Source of the DNA: Flavihumibacter fluminis | GTDB taxonomy: Bacteria > Bacteroidota > Bacteroidia > Chitinophagales > Chitinophagaceae | Direction of reading: 5' to 3' | Length of the DNA stretch: 64,000 bases | NCBI RefSeq assembly: GCF_021491375.1 | Contig: NZ_JAKEVY010000001.1 | Coordinates: 310,001 to 374,000, forward strand | Shown here: piece by piece, positions 61,081 to 64,000 of the stretch | Position numbering within the stretch: position 1 is the first letter of the stretch | Layout of the letters: each line of letters begins with the position of its first letter | Made by a program: the position numbers and the translations under genes | The notes under the pieces: model-generated | Seen by the model: the letters and a program-made list of their open reading frames with translations, nothing else | Databases searched by the model: none | What the model was told of the DNA's origin: nothing

Positions 61081-62967
61081 ATGGTTAAAGGTTATGGATT
61101 GCTTGGCCTGCTGTTGCTGGCGGTTTCTTCTTTTGCACAGGTTCCTGAGCCGGCCTTGATTCCGGTTCCAGTGGAAGTAAAGTATAGTGCGGGTAGTTAT
61201 AATTTGCCTGCTGCGCTGAATGTTTCGTTTGATGCAGGGATTTCCGATAAAGCTTTTTTGATGCAGCAATTGGTAGCTAAATTTTCTACAGCGGCGGGGA
61301 TCACTGTTAAAGAAAGTTCAGATCAGGCGCAGCTTCGGTTTAAATTGAACAAAGCGGCTGGTTCTTCGGAGTCCTATCAGTTAACTGTAAATGAGAAGGG
61401 CGTGTTGATTGAAGCGCCTTCTTCAGCCGGATTATTTTATGGATTGCAAACACTCTGGCAATTATTACCACCAGCCATTGAAGCGAAATCTAAGGTAGAA
61501 GGGGTTAATTGGTCGCTCCCCTATTGCAGCATCAAAGATGCACCGCGCGTTGGCTGGCGCGGACTCATGCTGGATGTGGCCCGGCATTTCTTCACCAAAG
61601 AACAGGTGAAGGATTTTATCGATCATATGGCCGCTTATAAATACAATCGCCTGCACCTGCATTTAACCGACGACCAGGGCTGGCGCTTAGAAATAAAGGC
61701 CCTACCCAAATTAACAGAGATCGGCGCCTTCAGAGGAGAACGTACCGGCAGATGGGGTGAGTTTGGCAAGCAGGATCCTAAAGAGCCCAAGACCTATGGA
61801 GGTTATTATACCCAGGAAGATATTAAGGAGTTGCTGGCTTATGCAGCAGCGCGACATATTGCCATTTTGCCGGAGATTGATATACCCGGACATAGCATGG
61901 CGATCCTGGCCGCCTACCCCGATCTCAGTTGCACCCCCGGCACCGAATACCAGGTAAATGGCGGCGATCGGTTTATGCACTGGCCTGGTGGTGGCAAGTT
62001 TTACAGTGATATCGATAATAATTTATGTCCGGCTAATGAAAGAGTCTACGCACTGCTCGATACCATCTTCACCGAAGTAGCAGCCCTCTTCCCAATGGAA
62101 TACATCCACATGGGTGGTGATGAAGCGTACAAGGGCTGGTGGGAGAAATCGCCGGCAATAAAAGCCCTCATGCAGCGCGAGAAACTGAAAGACATGCACG
62201 AAGTGCAGAGTTATTTCGTGAAGCGGGTTAGCAAGATCATCGCCTCCAAGGGCAAGAAGATGATGGGCTGGGATGAGATTATGGAAGGCGGACTCGCTCC
62301 TGGTGCAGCAGTAATGAGCTGGCAGGGTGAGAAAGGTGGTATTGCTGCATCTAAAATGAAACATCCCGTAGTGATGTCTCCGAATACCTATACTTATGTG
62401 GATTTGTACCAGGGTGATCCTTTGTCGGAGCCTCCTACTTATGGTATGGTTCGACTGAAAAAAACCTATGAATTTAATCCGGTTCCGGCGGGCGCTGATC
62501 CGGCTTATGTATTAGGCGGACAAGCCAATCTCTGGAGTGAACGTTTGCATACGGTTCGGCATGCAGAGTACATGTTATGGCCAAGAGCTTTTGCAGTAGC
62601 GGAATCAGTTTGGAGTCCGCAAACCAAAAAAGACTGGACCAGTTTTGTGAACAGAATAGAAAAACATTTTGATCGCTTTGACCAGGCAGGTATCAACTAT
62701 TCCACCAGTATGTATGACCCCATAGTTTCAGTGCGTTTGAAGGATACGTCTGTGGAAGTAAGCATGCAAACAGAAGTACCCAATCTGAACATTCATTACA
62801 GTTTTGATGAATTTCCGCCCGATAATTATTATCCGGAATACAAGAGTCCGATTGTTTTTCCTGCTGGTGCCAGCACCTTGCGCGTTCAAACTTATCGCAA
62901 TGGAAAACCGATTGGCAAGTTGATGATCTTACCACTGGCGGAATTGCGAAAACGCATTCGTAAATAA
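61081..62967 (+). CDS. Beta-N-acetylhexosaminidase (GH20)
   Basis: A 628-residue protein with a signal peptide (LLGLLLLAVSSFAQ). It has an N-terminal GH20b domain (about residues 25-150), the TIM-barrel catalytic domain starting WRGLMLDVARHFFTKEQV and LHLHLTDDQGWRLEIKALPK, and the catalytic Asp-Glu pair in IHMGGDEAYKGWW (about residue 346). It then has VLGGQANLWSE and a short C-terminal beta domain. It removes terminal GlcNAc/GalNAc from chitin oligosaccharides, glycans or muropeptides in the periplasm. Confidence 0.92.
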   Translation: MVKGYGLLGLLLLAVSSFAQVPEPALIPVPVEVKYSAGSYNLPAALNVSFDAGISDKAFLMQQLVAKFSTAAGITVKESSDQAQLRFKLNKAAGSSESYQLTVNEKGVLIEAPSSAGLFYGLQTLWQLLPPAIEAKSKVEGVNWSLPYCSIKDAPRVGWRGLMLDVARHFFTKEQVKDFIDHMAAYKYNRLHLHLTDDQGWRLEIKALPKLTEIGAFRGERTGRWGEFGKQDPKEPKTYGGYYTQEDIKELLAYAAARHIAILPEIDIPGHSMAILAAYPDLSCTPGTEYQVNGGDRFMHWPGGGKFYSDIDNNLCPANERVYALLDTIFTEVAALFPMEYIHMGGDEAYKGWWEKSPAIKALMQREKLKDMHEVQSYFVKRVSKIIASKGKKMMGWDEIMEGGLAPGAAVMSWQGEKGGIAASKMKHPVVMSPNTYTYVDLYQGDPLSEPPTYGMVRLKKTYEFNPVPAGADPAYVLGGQANLWSERLHTVRHAEYMLWPRAFAVAESVWSPQTKKDWTSFVNRIEKHFDRFDQAGINYSTSMYDPIVSVRLKDTSVEVSMQTEVPNLNIHYSFDEFPPDNYYPEYKSPIVFPAGASTLRVQTYRNGKPIGKLMILPLAELRKRIRK

Positions 62968-63426
62968 TCAGTCTTCAAACTGAAATTTGACGAGTCGCCA
63001 GAATTGATCAAGTGCAATGAGGCGCGCTTTGAAAAAGCTGATCAGCTCCGGCCAGTCGGCTTTGTTCAAAACCGATGCGCGTTCAAGCGCTATATAAACG
63101 CGACTGATTTCCTGTCCCGTTTGGTTGTAGCTGGTGGACTCCCAGATCCAGTCATCAAAGCCCGTGGTTTCGTTTAAAATACCCTGCAATTGCTGCAATT
63201 GTTCAAACACCTGCAAGCGCAGGAATGGATCGGGATCTGTTAAAACAAATCCAATACTGGCACCCCGATTGGGGGTATCCATGCGAATCAGCATATGTTT
63301 GACCCCGGTCTTGTAATTGATCCAGTTCTGCGGCTCCTCGTCAGCTGATAAAATGGGGGCCATATAAGTCCCAAATGCCGTGTAAAAAGCCTGTCGCAGT
63401 GCTGATGCCTGCTGTTTTGAATACAT
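62968..63426 (-). CDS. DUF4268-family protein
   Basis: A 152-residue soluble protein matching the DUF4268 pattern: SKQQASALRQAFYTAFGTYM at the start and NWINYKTGVKHMLIRMDTPN after it, then ASIGFVLTDPD, with a final WRLVKFQFED. The function is unknown. It converges directly on the hexosaminidase stop (no gap). Confidence 0.75.
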   Translation of the reverse strand: MYSKQQASALRQAFYTAFGTYMAPILSADEEPQNWINYKTGVKHMLIRMDTPNRGASIGFVLTDPDPFLRLQVFEQLQQLQGILNETTGFDDWIWESTSYNQTGQEISRVYIALERASVLNKADWPELISFFKARLIALDQFWRLVKFQFED

Positions 63427-63518
63427 GCCGCAAAAATAAATGCGGAAATGGGGAAAAAAAGCAGGAAATTAGCACTGTGTTAGACATACTTAGCACGGGA
63501 ATTGCTTACTGAAATCAT

Positions 63519-63785
63519 ATGCAGCAGATACAATTTGTGAAAAACATTCAATTCACCCGTTTGATCAAAGCGGAAGGACGCCTACGTGAGTTCAATTTCA
63601 GAAAAATGAGGGTGTTGCAGGAAACCTTGTTTTCCATCGATGTGGTAGATGATCGTGGCAACCGGATCATGTTTCGCATGCGTAAGGATGATCAGCACTG
63701 GACCATCATACCGCAAACCCTTCCTCAATGGGTTACTGAGCAGGAAAAACGAATGAGCGAGATGATTGAAGAGGAATTGGCCTAA
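63519..63785 (+). CDS. Small conserved-looking hypothetical protein
   Basis: The protein is 88 residues with no signal or membrane segment. A basic N-terminal half (RLREFNFRKMRVLQETLFSI) is followed by a strand-rich VDDRGNRIMFRMRKDDQHWT and an acidic C-terminal helix. The family is unknown to me. It lies 40 bases upstream of the cysteine synthase gene in the same direction and may be co-transcribed. Confidence 0.6.
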   Translation: MQQIQFVKNIQFTRLIKAEGRLREFNFRKMRVLQETLFSIDVVDDRGNRIMFRMRKDDQHWTIIPQTLPQWVTEQEKRMSEMIEEELA

Positions 63786-63825
63786 GTTTTATAACTTTCC
63801 AGTCTGCAAATCACAAATACAAGCA

Positions 63826-64000
63826 ATGGCTGGAATCCTGGACCTGGTGGGGAATACTCCCCTCGTTGAACTGAAGCACGTTATCGTCAATCCCAATGTA
63901 ACCATCCTCGCCAAACTCGAAGGCAATAATCCGGGTGGCAGTGTGAAAGACAGAGCCGCCTATGGTATGATCAAGGGCGCACTGGATCGCGGAGAAATCA
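63826..64000 (+). CDS. cysM: Cysteine synthase, 3' end outside the window
   Basis: The first 58 residues of a PLP-dependent cysteine synthase: GILDLVGNTPLVELK, then NPGGSVKDRAAYGMI, which contains the PLP-binding lysine. It makes cysteine from O-acetylserine (or phosphoserine) and sulphide. CysM is suggested by the form of the first motif, but CysK cannot be excluded without the rest. Confidence 0.88.
   Translation, partial: MAGILDLVGNTPLVELKHVIVNPNVTILAKLEGNNPGGSVKDRAAYGMIKGALDRGEI

Overview
The window looks like a Bacteroidota chromosome, most likely from the Chitinophagaceae/Chitinophagales. Several genes carry -7 boxes of the Bacteroidota type (TAnnTTTG). The gene content also fits: a TonB-type protein, two-gene RES/Xre and AbiE modules, DUF4199-like membrane proteins, GH20 and GH63-like glycosidases, AraC regulators with 7-TM domains, and many small secreted or lipid-anchored proteins. 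This placement is inferred from gene families and not from a marker gene. About 1-42 kb and 55.9-64 kb have moderate GC. About 43-55.7 kb is visibly more AT-rich.

Layout. 0-12 kb: small secreted, membrane and stress-type genes on both strands, a RES/Xre toxin-antitoxin pair (5.07-6.01 kb), a Crp-DoxX pair and a lipoprotein amidohydrolase. 12-36 kb: more accessory metabolism and regulation. This includes VOC proteins, a two-gene unknown with a DUF4259-like member, a thioesterase, two Crp-like regulators in all, a phosphatase with a PA14 tail, a GH63-like glycosidase, an AbiE pair behind a nested palindrome, HxlR and CPBP genes, AraC regulators, a frameshifted aldo/keto reductase, a decayed ParDE pair, an alpha/beta hydrolase, a TonB protein, a class C serine hydrolase and a LuxR regulator with a secreted partner. 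36-43 kb: a sigma-70-like gene, HTH genes, a WG-repeat protein, and a three-gene operon of unknown function whose middle gene is frameshifted. An 82-bp piece of that middle gene lies 3 kb away, and the operon's promoter region resembles that of the sigma gene.

43.7-55.3 kb is a defence island. It holds an Eco47II-like restriction-modification pair, a Septu-like ATPase/HNH pair, a large PrrC/RloC-type (AAA_13) ATPase interrupted by one in-frame stop, a protein with a possible uracil-DNA-glycosylase-like domain, a glycine-rich secreted protein, and a two-gene signalling module (membrane-anchored receiver protein plus soluble histidine kinase with a cysteine cluster). Related imperfect palindromes sit between the last of these units. 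They resemble integron attC sites or small non-autonomous elements and are the most unusual structure here. The island ends in a nine-unit 11-bp tandem repeat and a tRNA-Cys, a plausible integration boundary.

55.9-64 kb is core metabolism: nucleoside phosphorylase, dapF, a CorA-type transporter and a Nudix hydrolase in one tight run, then ahcY with a clear promoter and terminator, a GH20 hexosaminidase, small conserved genes, and the start of a cysteine synthase cut by the window edge. At least eight genes are broken or remnants, most of them in the accessory part: a VOC protein, an aldo/keto reductase, ParE, the middle gene of the 41.3-42.6 kb operon and its 82-bp copy, an HTH protein, the AAA_13 ATPase, and an unidentified fragment. 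This points to heavy turnover.
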